Assembly: GCA_964035545.1 (NCBI GenBank)
Contig: OZ037773.1
Coordinates: 2,328,251 to 2,392,250, forward strand
Direction: 5' to 3'
DNA length: 64,000 nucleotides
DNA from: Bugula neritina
Taxonomy: Eukaryota > Bryozoa > Gymnolaemata > Cheilostomatida > Bugulidae
Below are positions 1-11,491 of this stretch, piece by piece (position 1 is the stretch's first letter; each line of letters opens with the position of its first letter). The position numbers and the translations under genes are program-made. The notes under the pieces are model-generated. The model was not told the origin of the DNA and did not search any database. It saw nothing but the letters and a program-made list of their open reading frames with translations.

Positions 1-618
1 TATATAATATCATATAAAATATATTATTATATTATATTATTTACAAAATATATATATATATTATAATAATATATTATATATTATTATATATTATATATTA
101 TATTATTATATATATATTATACAAGTATAATAATATTATATATAATATATATATATATTATAATAATATATATATATATATTAGAATAATATATTATATA
201 TTATTATATTATATATTACAATATATATATAATATATATAATATCATATAAAATATATTATTATATTATATTATTTATAATATATATATATATATATATT
301 ATAATAATATATTATATATTATTATATATTATATATTATATTATATTATATATATTATACAAGTATAATAATATTATATATAATATATATATATATATTA
401 TAATAATATATATATATATATATATTAGAATAATATATTATATATTATTATATTATATATTATATTATATATTATATTATATATTATATTATATATATAA
501 TATCATATATAATGTATTATTATATTATATATTATATTATATATGATATATATATATATATATTATAATAATATATTATACATTAATATATTATATATTA
601 TATATATATAATAATATC

Positions 619-663
<45 letters not shown>

Positions 664-820
664 ATATCATTATATATATAATGTATATAATTTAATATAT
701 AATATAATAATATATTATATATGATATTATATATATATATAATATAATATATAATATAATAATATATTATATATATTATATATGATATTATTATATATAT
801 AATATAATATATAATATAAT

Positions 821-879
<59 letters not shown>
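1..879. repeat. AT-only satellite / low-complexity tract
   Basis: The tract is almost purely A and T, built from TATATA runs and ATATTATA-type units. Larger segments recur: a block around 40-230 reappears near 270-460. It ends in an uninterrupted TA run at about 829-879. It has no coding content and strong self-complementarity. It may be a true AT satellite or a place where assembly is uncertain. Confidence 0.9.
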
Positions 880-882
<3 letters not shown>

Positions 883-1731
883 GCCAAATATTTACTACAA
901 AATTCAAAAATAGCATAAATTAAGTAGTATTGCCGTGTCTATTTGCATCCAATTAACTAGTCTTACATTTATAGCAACTGTAACGTATTTTGTGTATAAT
1001 GGTTATTGCAAGCATTATTCAATTCATATTCACAATAAAATCACAGCGAAACTTTAACTTTATAGCTTTGTATTTATGTGCATGATTGAGTTTTAATTTT
1101 TCTTTTAATTTTATGTGCATTAAAAATGTGTTTCAAAATTTTACCAATAAAAAAAATTTAAAAAAATGGACACATAAAATAGAAAAAAAAATAAAATAAC
1201 AAAAGTGGCAAAATTTTTCCTTTATAACTTATAAAAACTCGCGGTACCAATCTCGGCATAATGGCGCCCATATGATTCCGTAAGATTTGCTAATGGCAAC
1301 ACTCTTAAATATACCACACTGACATCAATAAGGATTCCACTTCAGTCACAAGCAGGTGACATGCCTAATGCCTATATATATATAGCTCTAAGTTTTGTTT
1401 GTATTCCTCACTTAGAACTATGACAGTGTTGAACTTCAGCTAATATGCTATCTCATGTAACCCATCACCTTGCTGCAATACTATAGTCATCAGTTGATTT
1501 GATATCTTATTTGTTTAGTTTTATTTGATATCCTTCATTAGGTTTTGGCAAAGGCAGATATAATATTAGCAGCTAGAATGTTATAAAATAGGCAAGTAAC
1601 ATATCAGTCATTGTATGTGTTGTGTTTCGCTTAACAAATGTTTAACTTAAAGTTTCTGTAGTAGCTAAAACACTTTTGTGATGAAACAAAAGACAGTTCA
1701 GGCATATAATACATGTTGCTGTGGACTTTAG
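880..1731. other. non-coding, upstream of phosphatase copy 1
   Basis: I see no convincing exon. The stretch is AT-rich with short A runs. It precedes the first recognisable phosphatase exon, so it may be intron of that gene, but no earlier metal-site exon is visible. Confidence 0.5.
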
Positions 1732-2681
1732 ATGAAATACTTCATGGAGGACATGTTGTATGATGCTGGTGTAGACGTGTTTATTGCTGGACATGAGCAT
1801 TTCTATGAAAGATCTTGGCCTATTTACGACACAAAGGTTGGTTGAACTTCTTCTTTATCTGCAGGGTGATGCTTATATTGTTTCTATCAACGTTGGGAGT
1901 GCACTCTTTTGATCATTTAAAATACTAAATGAAATTTATAGTATTTAATTTTGTGTGTTAGTCGTGCTGATTTATTCTAATGTTTGTGTGGTCTTGAGCA
2001 TTTAGGAATTGTCTTTACTTACTTTGCATACTTTTATGATTTCTCAGGTGTGTAATGAGCGCTTACAGAACACAGAATTATGGGTATAGTAGGTTTCACT
2101 TTGTCAATGGGACGCATCTGCTTGTGGAATGGGTGAGTGGAGAAAGACCAATGCATCGTGAATCGAATGCGTGTCAATATGGTCATAGTTTCCTATTGCA
2201 ATTGATTTCAAGAATACCTCTGAAACAAGCTATAGATTGTACCTACCACTCTTATTTATCTTAAATAATTAGAGAAACCAGTTTTAAGTTCTCATGCACT
2301 TTATAATTTTATTTATTTGCAAAATCTTCTGTTTAATTATATAGGCCAAAGTTTAGTAAGCAAATTAATTCTCAGTTTTATACTTCAGTTGTAGTGTATT
2401 TTATTCGCTTAGATATTTAGCAAAAGTGGTTTACGGAGTTAGCAGTAAAATTGAAAATCTTTGCATCCTATATTTTTATCTATATGTAGAGTTTTTTAAC
2501 CTATTTCCATTAGCATCTGTATTCGACCTTCAGGTTAGCAGGGGCAGATAATTCTACTGTTTATGCTCTGTAGGTTGACGATGAGCAGGATGGTAAAGTA
2601 ACAGATTCCAACTGGATTATTAAACATAAGCATGGAGCTGGCACTTACGACTGTCACCTCAGAGAAGGGAAACGCTGGTAG
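1732..2681 (+). pseudogene. purple acid phosphatase 3' exons, copy 1 (divergent, exon missing)
   Basis: Three exon-like segments match the C-terminal end of metazoan purple acid phosphatases (ACP7/PAPL type, metal-dependent phosphoesterases). Exon A is 1732-1836, with a TTTAG acceptor and a GTTGGT donor; it encodes the metal-site motif GHEHFYERSWP. A partial exon C lies at about 2048-2132 and encodes SAYRTQNYGYSRFHF...HLLVEW. Exon D is 2574-2681, encodes VDDEQDGKVTDSNW and ends with TAG. Compared with the copies near 8.4, 22.9 and 54.8 kb, the ~72-nt exon B (CNGSYDHPY) is absent between A and C, and the first ~16 residues of exon C are missing. This copy is the most diverged. I see no upstream exons for the N-terminal part. 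It is probably a degraded 3' fragment; less likely it is the tail of a gene that starts left of the window. Confidence 0.7.
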
Positions 2682-3462
2682 GCATCATATAGTTGACAAA
2701 GCAACTGCTTTATGCCAAGTGTTGGCGGTAACTGACTCACTGCTAATTTTTATGTTTTAAAAGTTGAATTTCCTTGACCAGCTTATCCAAGGGCTCTCTG
2801 CTTTTATATCATCATCATGTTTAAAATGCAATTAATTTATGAATAGTTATATATGTTTACATTGGTATTTAACTAAATTTCATAACATAGGAGGGCAAAA
2901 GCGTCTTATGTTTTGATAGATTTTGTATTTCTACAATCCGGAACATTCATGTGCAAAACATTCTCTAGTTTTTTTATTGATATTACTATTAAATGGTGGA
3001 ATACTTTTAAATATTCTGTATTTTTTTCAATCATTGATATTTGAAATGTAAGTTAACCCATTATTTTTTCACATGGATTAAAGACAGAGTTTTACACTAT
3101 AACTTTGCAATGCAAAGAAAAAAATTTATTTTCACAAATGCACCAGTTTTTTTAACAATCTCATATCTTGTGACACTAAGGTAAATGATATTTATATTTA
3201 CTTCAGTACATATTTATTTAGCCAAAATATAGACTGCATAATCCATCTTTAATGATGAAAGCATTGTGATGCACTGTTTCACAAATATAGATTTATTGTA
3301 CTTGTTTGCGGAGACTATTGATAAATATTTCAACAACTTATATCTGCATTTACAGTTGACATCTACAGTAAACGCTGTAATCAATGAATTTACAAGAGAG
3401 TTATCTCCCCTCTGTACAATTTTTCCATGAAATAGTCGGACTAGGAGTCACAGTGTGGATAT
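2682..3462. other. non-coding flank
   Basis: This is AT-rich sequence 3' of phosphatase copy 1. No exon, RNA gene or repeat family was recognised. Confidence 0.5.
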
Positions 3463-4031
3463 AAAAATTGACAGGTGGGTGGAGCCTATGGCACAATATC
3501 ATATTGCTTTCCTGGATGTATCTGTAATTCTCTCAGTACAGCCACAATCTTTTGTTGTAGCATCTAGAATGTCAACTTTTAGTATGCAGACATTCTATAG
3601 TATCCTTATGAGTCACACCACTTTCTAATTTATTCTGACCAACAGAACGTTTTCCCCCCAGCTTTGAAAACTACAAACTCAGAGTTATCTTCCCCTAGTT
3701 TAGGAAGTTTCCTTTTTACTCAATATTAATGCTTTTTATCAATTTGGTTGACATTGCTCTAGTATAAATTGAAGTTTAACTTGGTTTTATTAGCTGATAG
3801 CTCATTTGTAATAGATAAAGGAAATACTGCTTCAAACACAGGAACATGGAACTTTTCATCTTTGAAATAGCTATATTAGCATTTAATACGTTTTATTGTT
3901 GTTTGATACCAAAATATATGTACTCTGCCAGTTACACACAATAACAAAATGCAACTTTATAGCCTTCAGATAAAGAATATTTTAGAATAATGAGAGCAGA
4001 AATGAGTGAACGGGAATATTTGTTTACTTAG
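3463..4031. repeat. long inverted repeat, left arm of H2B cassette 1
   Basis: This ~570-bp arm is the reverse complement of 6449-7038. The outer end reads AAAAATTGACAGGTGGGTGG and the matching right end reads CCACCTGTCAATTTTTTG. Shared inner landmarks include the GTTTGATACC/GGTATCAAAC and TTATCTGAAGG/CCTTCAGATAA stretches. The arms enclose about 2.4 kb holding the H2B promoter and gene. Confidence 0.85.
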
Positions 4032-5292
4032 TAGGCTATATGCATGTTACCAACTGTTGCTAGACATCAAGCTACCTAGCCTGCTGCATAATAATTATAA
4101 TACTTTTAATATCTAGGCTATTTCTACAATGATACATGGCTATGCTAAAACTTCTTTTGTATAAAACTAGCAGAATAATACTACAATAATAACAATGATA
4201 ATGATAATGCTTTTTCATGTTTATAAATACATGGCACACCTGTCTAAAGCATACATGTTATAAATTCCTCAATAGAATCTCAGAATGAAAATGCTTCATC
4301 AAGTAGGAAACAACAACATCAACTTCACACTGAGCTGTATAAAGAAATGTTTGAAATACAATTTATTAAACTCTGTGTGTATAATTGCTATTTAATTTTA
4401 ATTACTGAAATATTAAGTTTGAGAGTTGGAGCCAAAATTTAAAGAAGGCTAATTAAAAAGACAGTATAACCTACATCAAATTGAAATTACCTAACCATCT
4501 TCAAAATTGTATTCCTCAAATTACTCCAAGTTGTTAATTTTGCTCCCAACAACTAGTTGATGTAGAATATAAAAATTTTATAGCAAAAATACTGAACACA
4601 TGTATAATTAATGTTTTCATGAACATATGCATTTTGCACTTAGCTCCTTTGACCTGTACAATTATAGCTTAATTCCCAAAATATTTCTTTTTTTCGTCAG
4701 AAAATATTTTGTTTATATAGCCTATTTTGAATATCTGCTTAATATGTGTATATTGTATTATTTGTAGGCTAACAATATTAATTTTTCTTATAGGCCATTC
4801 TCACACCTGTGATTTCTTGATAAGAAAAATATCCAGGCTCTGCATCAAGAAGAACCTATCTATACCTTGAATGGTAGGAGTTCAGCTATTCCCATGTACT
4901 TGGTTATTTAGGTAGGTTATCTGCAATTTACACACTGTATATGAGTAAATGCACAAGTGCCGCTATGTGAACTTATGAATAGATTGGTGAGCACAATACT
5001 GATTATTTGGAGTGAGTAATGTTTTTTTTTTGAAAGAAATATTTAATAATTCTCATTTTGCCTTACAAAAGTGACCAAACTTTTTAAAAAGTTTAAAGTT
5101 CTGGTTAAATAAAAATAAATAAGCTATGCACTAATGATGATATATACAAAGTTAGGTCAAAATCTACATTATATCAATAATTGTTGAAAAGTACAATATT
5201 ATTTTGAAGTTTAAAGTAATTTATTGGAATTCAACTCAAAGTTGCCTATACCAATTTCCCCAACAGTTTGACGTGGCTATATTGTATAAGAT
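4032..5292. other. H2B upstream block
   Basis: No coding sequence is seen. The block is repeated nearly intact upstream of the H2Bs at 43.1 and 51.9 kb, and in reverse upstream of the chimeras (16.1-16.6 and 34.8-35.9 kb). It therefore travels as part of the histone cassette. Confidence 0.7.
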
Positions 5293-5436
5293 ATGCAAAT
5301 TAGATTGTTCTACGAGTTTCATTGGTCTAGGACAAATAATTGTTTTCAATGTAAACATTAGGGCACACTAAGGCGTCAGTTTAAGCTACCGCCATCTGAT
5401 TGGATAATTTCTAACTACTGTTGATACATATAAATA
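5293..5436 (+). promoter_or_regulatory. H2B-type promoter (copy 1)
   Basis: The ATGCAAAT octamer at 5293-5300 is the classic H2B element. Inverted CCAAT boxes (ATTGG) follow at about 5321 and 5399, and a TATAAATA box lies at 5429-5436, about 100 bp before the ATG. The same order is present at every cassette. Confidence 0.85.
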
Positions 5437-5535
5437 CAGAGTGCTCTAAGATCTGAACATCATTTAGCATCAAACTACTGTTGCAGTCACTACATCGAGA
5501 ACAAGCATTCAACATTATCACTATAACTGAACAGC

Positions 5536-5910
5536 ATGCCTCTTAAAGTTAGCTACAAAGGTGCCAAGAAAGCAGCAAAGGCTAAAGCAGCTCCAATGTC
5601 TGGAGACAAGAGAAAACAAATAAAAGGCAATGGAAGTTACAGCACATACATTACTTACAACGTGTTGAAGCAAGTCCACCAAGACACTGGTGTATCTAGC
5701 AGCGCCATGAGGATCATGGAGAGCTTTGTCAATGATATGTTCCATATAGTAGTGAATGAAGCATCTAGATTGGCAGACTACAACAGGAAGTCCATGATAA
5801 CAAGCCGAGAGGTAGAGACTGTCCTGAAGCTGATTCTGCCAGGAGAGTTAGCTAAGCATGCCTAGGCTGAGGGTACAAAGGCTGTAACTAAATACGCCAG
5901 CTCCAAGTAA
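5536..5910 (+). pseudogene. histone H2B, divergent, copy 1 with premature stop
   Basis: This is a core nucleosomal histone H2B of 124 codons compared with its sisters. The reading frame is [19 protein letters not shown]..., then the histone fold [23 protein letters not shown]-like region and the [22 protein letters not shown] segment. Codon 110, GAG (Glu) in the copies at 19.8, 43.1 and 51.9 kb, is TAG here (5863-5865). That removes the last 15 residues, including the AVTKY segment around the ubiquitinated lysine of known H2Bs. Promoter and 3' stem-loop are intact, so transcription is still expected. It may be a recent pseudogene or make a tail-less H2B; the start is the same as in the intact copies. 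Confidence 0.85.
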
Positions 5911-5939
5911 TCTCTCCAAGCTCCATCACTAACCCCAAC

Positions 5940-5955
5940 GGCCCTTTTCAGGGCC
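5940..5955 (+). terminator. histone mRNA 3' stem-loop
   Basis: The sequence GGCCCTTTTCAGGGCC is a perfect 6-bp stem with a TTTC loop, flanked by AAC and ACTAA. This matches the stem-loop that directs 3' end processing of replication-dependent histone mRNA. Confidence 0.95.
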
Positions 5956-6448
5956 ACTAATGTTTACTTGAAGAGTTGTTCAAACTTATGAATAATAAAT
6001 TATTGATAAAACTTCTAGATATATATTGGGCTATATAAAGTTTGCAATGCACTCACTTATCAACATGTTCTATTTAAAATCTAAAATATGTAAAATAGTT
6101 TATACATAAACAACTGAATAAAAAGTATAATCTTATATCAGGCATAACCTACATCCCAGTAATTGTCCATCCCAGACTTCACAAATCAAAATAGTTATGT
6201 TGAAGTAGACTCCTGGTGCAACTTGTTCAGGTGCTGTTGTGTATAATAAACACGAATGGGTAGGTGGCCCATACTATAACTTATCGAAATCAAATCTTGC
6301 ATCACTTATAACATTGAAGAGAAGTCAGATATTATCACAATATTCTAATAGTGTAATTCCCTCTATTGTTTAATAGCAGGTTCTATTCAATTATGATATA
6401 TTGAGCTCTCTCTACAGTAGTAGTAACATGTGAAGACTTTGAGTATAC
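5956..6448. other. H2B 3' flank
   Basis: This is non-coding sequence common to all cassettes. It also appears inverted beside the chimeras (for example 13.98-14.29 kb). Confidence 0.6.
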
Positions 6449-7038
6449 AAGTAAGCAAATATTCTTGTTTACTTATTTCTGCATTGTTTAATAGGGTAGT
6501 TCTTATTATTTTAAAATATTTTTTATCTGAAGGCTATAAAGTTGCATTTTGTTATTGTGTGTAACTGGCAGAGTACACATATTCCGGTATCAAACAACAA
6601 TAAAACGTATTAAATGCTAATATAACTATTTCAAAGATGAAAAGTTCCATGTTCCTGTGTTTGAAGCGGTATTTCCTCTATCTATTACAAATGAGCTATC
6701 AGCTAATAAAACCAAGTTAAACTTCAATTTATACTAGAGCAATGTCAACCAAATTGATAAGAAGCATTAATATTGAGTAAAAAGGAAACTTCCTAAACTA
6801 GGGGAAGATAACTCTGAGTTTGCAGTTTTCAAAGCTGCGGAAAACGTTCTGTTGGTCAGAATAAATTAGAAAGTGGTGTGACTCATAAGGATACTATAGA
6901 ATGTCTGCATACTAAAAGTTGACATTCTAGATGCTACAACAAAAGAGTGGCTACTGAGAGAATTACAGATAGGCTACATCCAGGAAAGCAATATGATATT
7001 GTGCCATGCATAGGCTCCACCCACCTGTCAATTTTTTG
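6449..7038. repeat. long inverted repeat, right arm of H2B cassette 1
   Basis: Reverse complement of 3463-4031, with a few small indels. The outer end is CCACCTGTCAATTTTTTG. Confidence 0.85.
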
Positions 7039-7161
7039 TCACAAGTTTTTTGAGATACAGTTTTACAGGTTTACAATACTTCTAAAAAATATGCTAAAAG
7101 TATTACATTACACAAACAATACTCACAGTATATGATGTAGCATATGCTCTCAGTTTATCAT

Positions 7162-7902
7162 CACGGGCTTTCCATGGATCCATCTCAGCTAGATCGATCT
7201 GAAAAATGTGCTCAGATCAATCTATTTTTCATGACGATGTAAAATCGATCTGGCGTAGTTGCCTTCTCTTGAGTTAATACATTTTTCGAAGATAATTTGA
7301 TTACCCACCTGAGTCTAGAAATTAACGCCAGCCAAAATAAACTATATGCAGCCAAGCTTTTTCAGTAAAGTAATTTGGTCAATTTATAATAATTAATTTT
7401 AATCTTTTAGCTTGACAGCTTGTATAATAACATTAATAGCTGTCTTGCAGACTATTTATAAACTTACAGGTTTGTTAGGTTTGAAATTACACGGCAATAA
7501 CTTTAATGAAAGTAAGATTTACCAGCCACTTGAATTTAATTTAAATGCTTCCATTTTTTGTATACCTTCTATCATCTATACTTTAATATAATTTAGTTTT
7601 CTTAGTCATTGTACTGAAAATTAAAGTTTTGGCATCTGAAAAAGTGGTTTTCGTAATTATCAAGTACTTTGCTTTATACCAATTAGCAGTAAGTTATCAT
7701 TTTTATTAGAGGACAAAATTTTAGCAAACAGTCTTTTTCTACTTCTCATATCGATCTATCTTCCTTCTTTTCATGGTCTTATTGCCTTGAGATTGATCTG
7801 AGTTCAAGCTCCACAGACTGACCAGCTCAGATCTATGGAGATTGATCTTCCCAAATTTTCCATGGATTGATCTCACTGAGATCGATCCATGGAAAGCCGG
7901 TG
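7162..7902. mobile_element. 0.74-kb TIR element (family T), copy 1
   Basis: The left end is CACGGGCTTTCCATGGATCC. The right end, read in reverse complement, is CACCGGCTTTCCATGGATCG. These imperfect terminal inverted repeats extend to about 27 bp. Subterminal AGATCGATCT/AGATTGATCT motifs recur on both sides. There is no transposase ORF, so it looks like a non-autonomous DNA transposon (MITE). It interrupts the 25-bp minisatellite; no clear target-site duplication could be read. Copies lie at 21412, 44735 (partial) and 53506. Confidence 0.7.
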
Positions 7903-8200
7903 TATGTAGCATAATTATGCTCTCAGTTTATTAGGTAGCATGAACTCTTAGTCTATGATGTAGCATAATATACTCTCAGTCTATAATGTAACATATACTC
8001 TCAGTCTATAATGTAACATATGCTCTCAGTTAATAAAGGAGTGTATGCTCTCATGTATATAATTTAGCATACTTTCAGCCTATGATGTAGCATGCTCTCA
8101 GTCTATGCTGTAGCATACTTTCTGTCTATATGATATAGATTGCTATCAGTCTATGATGTAGTGTATGTTCTCAGTCTATATACTCTCAGTATACTGCAAT
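7903..8200. repeat. 25-bp minisatellite, degenerate
   Basis: About eleven diverged units start GATGTAGCATA and end CTCAGTCTAT. They lie directly upstream of phosphatase exon A. Confidence 0.85.
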
Positions 8201-8205
8201 CATAC

Positions 8206-8262
8206 ATACATACATACATACATACACACATACATACACACATCCACGTATACATACACACA
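8206..8262. repeat. short (CATA)n microsatellite
   Basis: Five to seven CATA units are followed by CACA/CATA variants. It is homologous to the 85-unit tract at 22449. Confidence 0.9.
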
Positions 8263-8349
8263 ACCATACTCAATTCTCACTTAGATCTACCCGGTGAAAC
8301 ATCGTATATCTACTGTATCCACAAGTGATTTAGTAACTCTGTGTTGCAG

Positions 8350-10423
8350 CTGAGATATGCCTTAGAAGACACTCTGTATGAGGCCGGAGTGGACATGTAT
8401 ATTTCTGCCCATGAGCACTCCTATGAGCGGGCCTGGCCTATCTATGACAGAAAGGTATTCCCTGTCTGTTGTGCTTATATGTTGGGAAAGGGAGTTTTCT
8501 CCTCATGTAGATATGTACGTAGTCTATAATGTAGCATGCACTCTCAGTCTATGATGTAGCATATACTCTCAGTCTATGATGTAGTGTAAGCTCTCAGTCT
8601 ATGATGTAGCATATACTCTCAGTCTATGATGTAGCATATGCTCTCAGTCTATGATGTAGCATATACTCTCAGTACTACAATCAGTATGTTTCAAGCTTCT
8701 AAATTTGAGTTTGAAAGTTCTCTGTCTCTCAGCTGCCGATTGCTGTCCAACAGACATAATAGACACAATATCGGATATATGAGGTGCATCCAGAATTGCA
8801 AATTTTTAATATTATGTCAATTTGTCCCCTCTCTAAAAAAGCAACATGTTTTAAATCATGTAAAATCCTCATTTTATGCTATTTATTGATAGAAATAGAT
8901 TGTATAAATTTGTACTCACATTGTAGATATGTAATGGGAGTTATGACCACCCGTACACTGAACCAAAATAATGCACCTGTTCATATTATAACTGGATCAG
9001 CTGTAAGTCAACCACTTGCTAGCACTTGACCTCTCTGTGTATTAATTTCTGTTATATTTATGACTTTTCATATCTACAATGCAGTGTATTGTTTGTTGCT
9101 AAGGGCATGCAAAGCGGCCATGATGCATTTGAACCGGAAGTGCCATTTTGGAGTGCGTACCGCACACAGAACTATGGGTACAGTCGTCTGCATCTAACCA
9201 ACGCTACACATATGCTTGTGGAATGGGTAAGTGTTGCGATTGTACATGTTCAGGGGAGAGTAACTCCTGGCCAATTCTCTCTTTCAATGCAAAGTTGTAA
9301 ACAATAAGTGAAGTATAATTACTTCTTTAATAATTAGTTATAGATTGGTCCATTCTAGTGGAAAGCTCCATTTTGGTTTTTTAAATCGGGATTCTGTTTT
9401 TTTATGAGTTTAGTTTTATGAGAGACTAAAACTAAAATAATCTTTCATATTTCCCCAAGTTAGAGTAATATTAAACCATTAAAATGTAGCTCATTCAGAA
9501 AAATTGTAGTTTGACTTTCGTGTTTAGGCTCAAAGACACATCTTTCATATGGCATTAGCTTGTGTCAATACTCATTTTTCATTTGACCATTTTGCATTTA
9601 ATGCTGTATTACATTGCATGATTATATAATAAGTTTTTGTCTTTATTAAAAACTAAAATAACCTGGTATCCCAGCTGTGATGCTCACTTTAGTCAAGCCC
9701 CCTACCTCCTCCCCTAACAACTAAGTTAGGTATCTTGAAAATGTTTCATTTTATTTTAGCTCTTTAGACAATTTTGGTTATTAAAGTCACTGCGACCTAA
9801 TTTATTAGTATATATTAAACATAATCAAACTGTTTGAACAAGAAATCATAAATATAAAGATAGAAACCACAAAAGCCATTAAAACACTCCCAAGAGTTAT
9901 CTATTCTCTGTTTTCACGATGATTTGACTGTCTAGTTAACTATAGCTGTCTAAAAAGCTAAACAAAGGTCAACAATTTTTTCTGTTTCCCACATCAGTCA
10001 TACTCAGTCGCAGAAGGTAGGGCTGTAACTGAACCTAACATCTTGCACATGTACGTATGTATGTTGCTAATTACAAAGCTCACTAGAACCTTCTCAACAA
10101 TTTCTCATCTTTTCTCAGCTGATACTATTTGAATAAGCAGCAGGTATTGGATGTTATAGCTGTCAGGACTATATATATAACAAGTCACAGACATGCAGAA
10201 TATTATTTCCAGTTACAATATGAACAGTTTACACATAAACTTGTATGAGTGAGTGATGACAACAGCTCTCTTCAACATGAGCAAATCATTCTAGTGTAGG
10301 CTCTCCTCCTTTCAAGTTGACGATGAACAGGATGGTAAAGTAACAGACTCAATCTGGGTTATAAAAAATAAACACGGAGCTGGCACTTATGATTGTCACC
10401 TCAAAGAGGAGAAACGCTGGTAA
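8350..10423 (+). pseudogene. purple acid phosphatase 3' exons, copy 2 (frameshift, splice defect)
   Basis: Four terminal exons of a metallophosphoesterase of the purple acid phosphatase family are present. Exon A is 8350-8454 (LRYALEDTLYEAG..., with the metal-binding AHEHSYERAWP). Exon B is 8927-9002 (ICNGSYDHPYT...APVHIITGSA). Exon C is 9104-9226 (GMQSGHDAFEPEVPFW...MLVEW). Exon D is 10316-10423, ending TAA. Exon B has four extra bases compared with the copy at 23628, giving a frameshift and a TAA in frame. The acceptor of exon D reads CAA where the other copies have CAG, so the normal AG is lost. Both lesions indicate a pseudogene. No N-terminal exons are seen upstream. Confidence 0.8.
8520..8675. 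repeat. 25-bp minisatellite inside phosphatase intron, copy 2
   Basis: Six or so units of the GATGTAGCATA...CTCAGTCTAT type follow immediately after exon A, so the exon is embedded in the array. Confidence 0.9.
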
Positions 10424-11226
10424 TCTCCCCCAACTACTGCTGTTACATATTGAGCTAAGATGGTGCTTGTAATTCATAGAAGAAACTTTTAACTTAATAT
10501 TGTCATTATGAAACTGGGCTCAATCATTTAGTCTATTAGTAATAGTCAAAAGTCAAACTGCAATAAATTAGTGTCAGTACAGTTATAATTCTCAAGTGTC
10601 AACTATAATATAGTGCGCGTATATAGTATGTGTGTAGAATATAATATATAATAATATATATTATAATATAGTTGCATACTTCATATTACTATTTTATTTC
10701 ACTAATGAACATCTAGTATCTTGTTTTATGTGCTTATCAAAACTTAAAATTTTACAAGTCTTCATAAGCCGTAAACCAAGCTGCTTCCACATTATATATT
10801 TTTGCTGATGTGCGTTATATAAAATGAATTATCTGTTGATATTTTATGCAAGAGGTGGCTTCTTTATTTTATATACATATATCTCATTTGTGTTTATAAT
10901 ATGTATGATTTTGATATGGGTTTCTAAATAATAAATATGCTGTTTATATCATGTACAACTTGCGCTGTACTATAGTATATTATATTATATATTACTATAA
11001 TATTATGTCGTACTATTTTATACAGTGTTGTATAATATTACTGAGCTATGCTATATACTATAATATATTACTTAACTATAATACATAATATTACTGTGTC
11101 ATAATATGATAGTAACTCTGCTATATATACTGTATTATATGATATTACTGCACTGATCAGAGCATACTATATTGGTGCTACATACTATATACTATCAGTA
11201 CTGTTAGTATAGTAGTTAGTAGCTTG
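10424..11226. other. AT-rich spacer between phosphatase and GPCR
   Basis: The spacer contains a possible AATAAA for the phosphatase at about 10561-10566 and many TATAATATTA stretches. The block is repeated in units 2 and 3. No gene was seen. Confidence 0.6.
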
Positions 11227-11491
11227 TCATAATATAGATCTAATTTCCTGCTGGATGGTCAGTAGCATTTGCTCTGTAATTAATATGCACTTGAAATCTG
11301 CCAGCATTTCGATACCCAGTCCGTTTTGTTGCTTGACCTTGACACTTGTAACGGAATCAATATTGAACATTTCTGTAAGATGTAAAATTTTAATTAAACG
11401 AGTTAGGTACATAAATTTAAAGTATTTCATCAGTAAAAGCAGTCAGCTTGTTTGTGTTTTGGAGTGAGGCAGTCTATGAGAAACTAGTCTG
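11227..11491. promoter_or_regulatory. conserved region upstream of GPCR 1
   Basis: This ~265-bp block is preserved upstream of four GPCR copies (26041, 27733 and 57834 are the others) and is probably 5' leader or promoter sequence. A 67-codon frame on the minus strand (MKYFKFMYLTRLIKIL...) stays open in all four, in one with a 6-bp in-frame repeat. I do not recognise that peptide and do not call it a gene. Confidence 0.4.
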
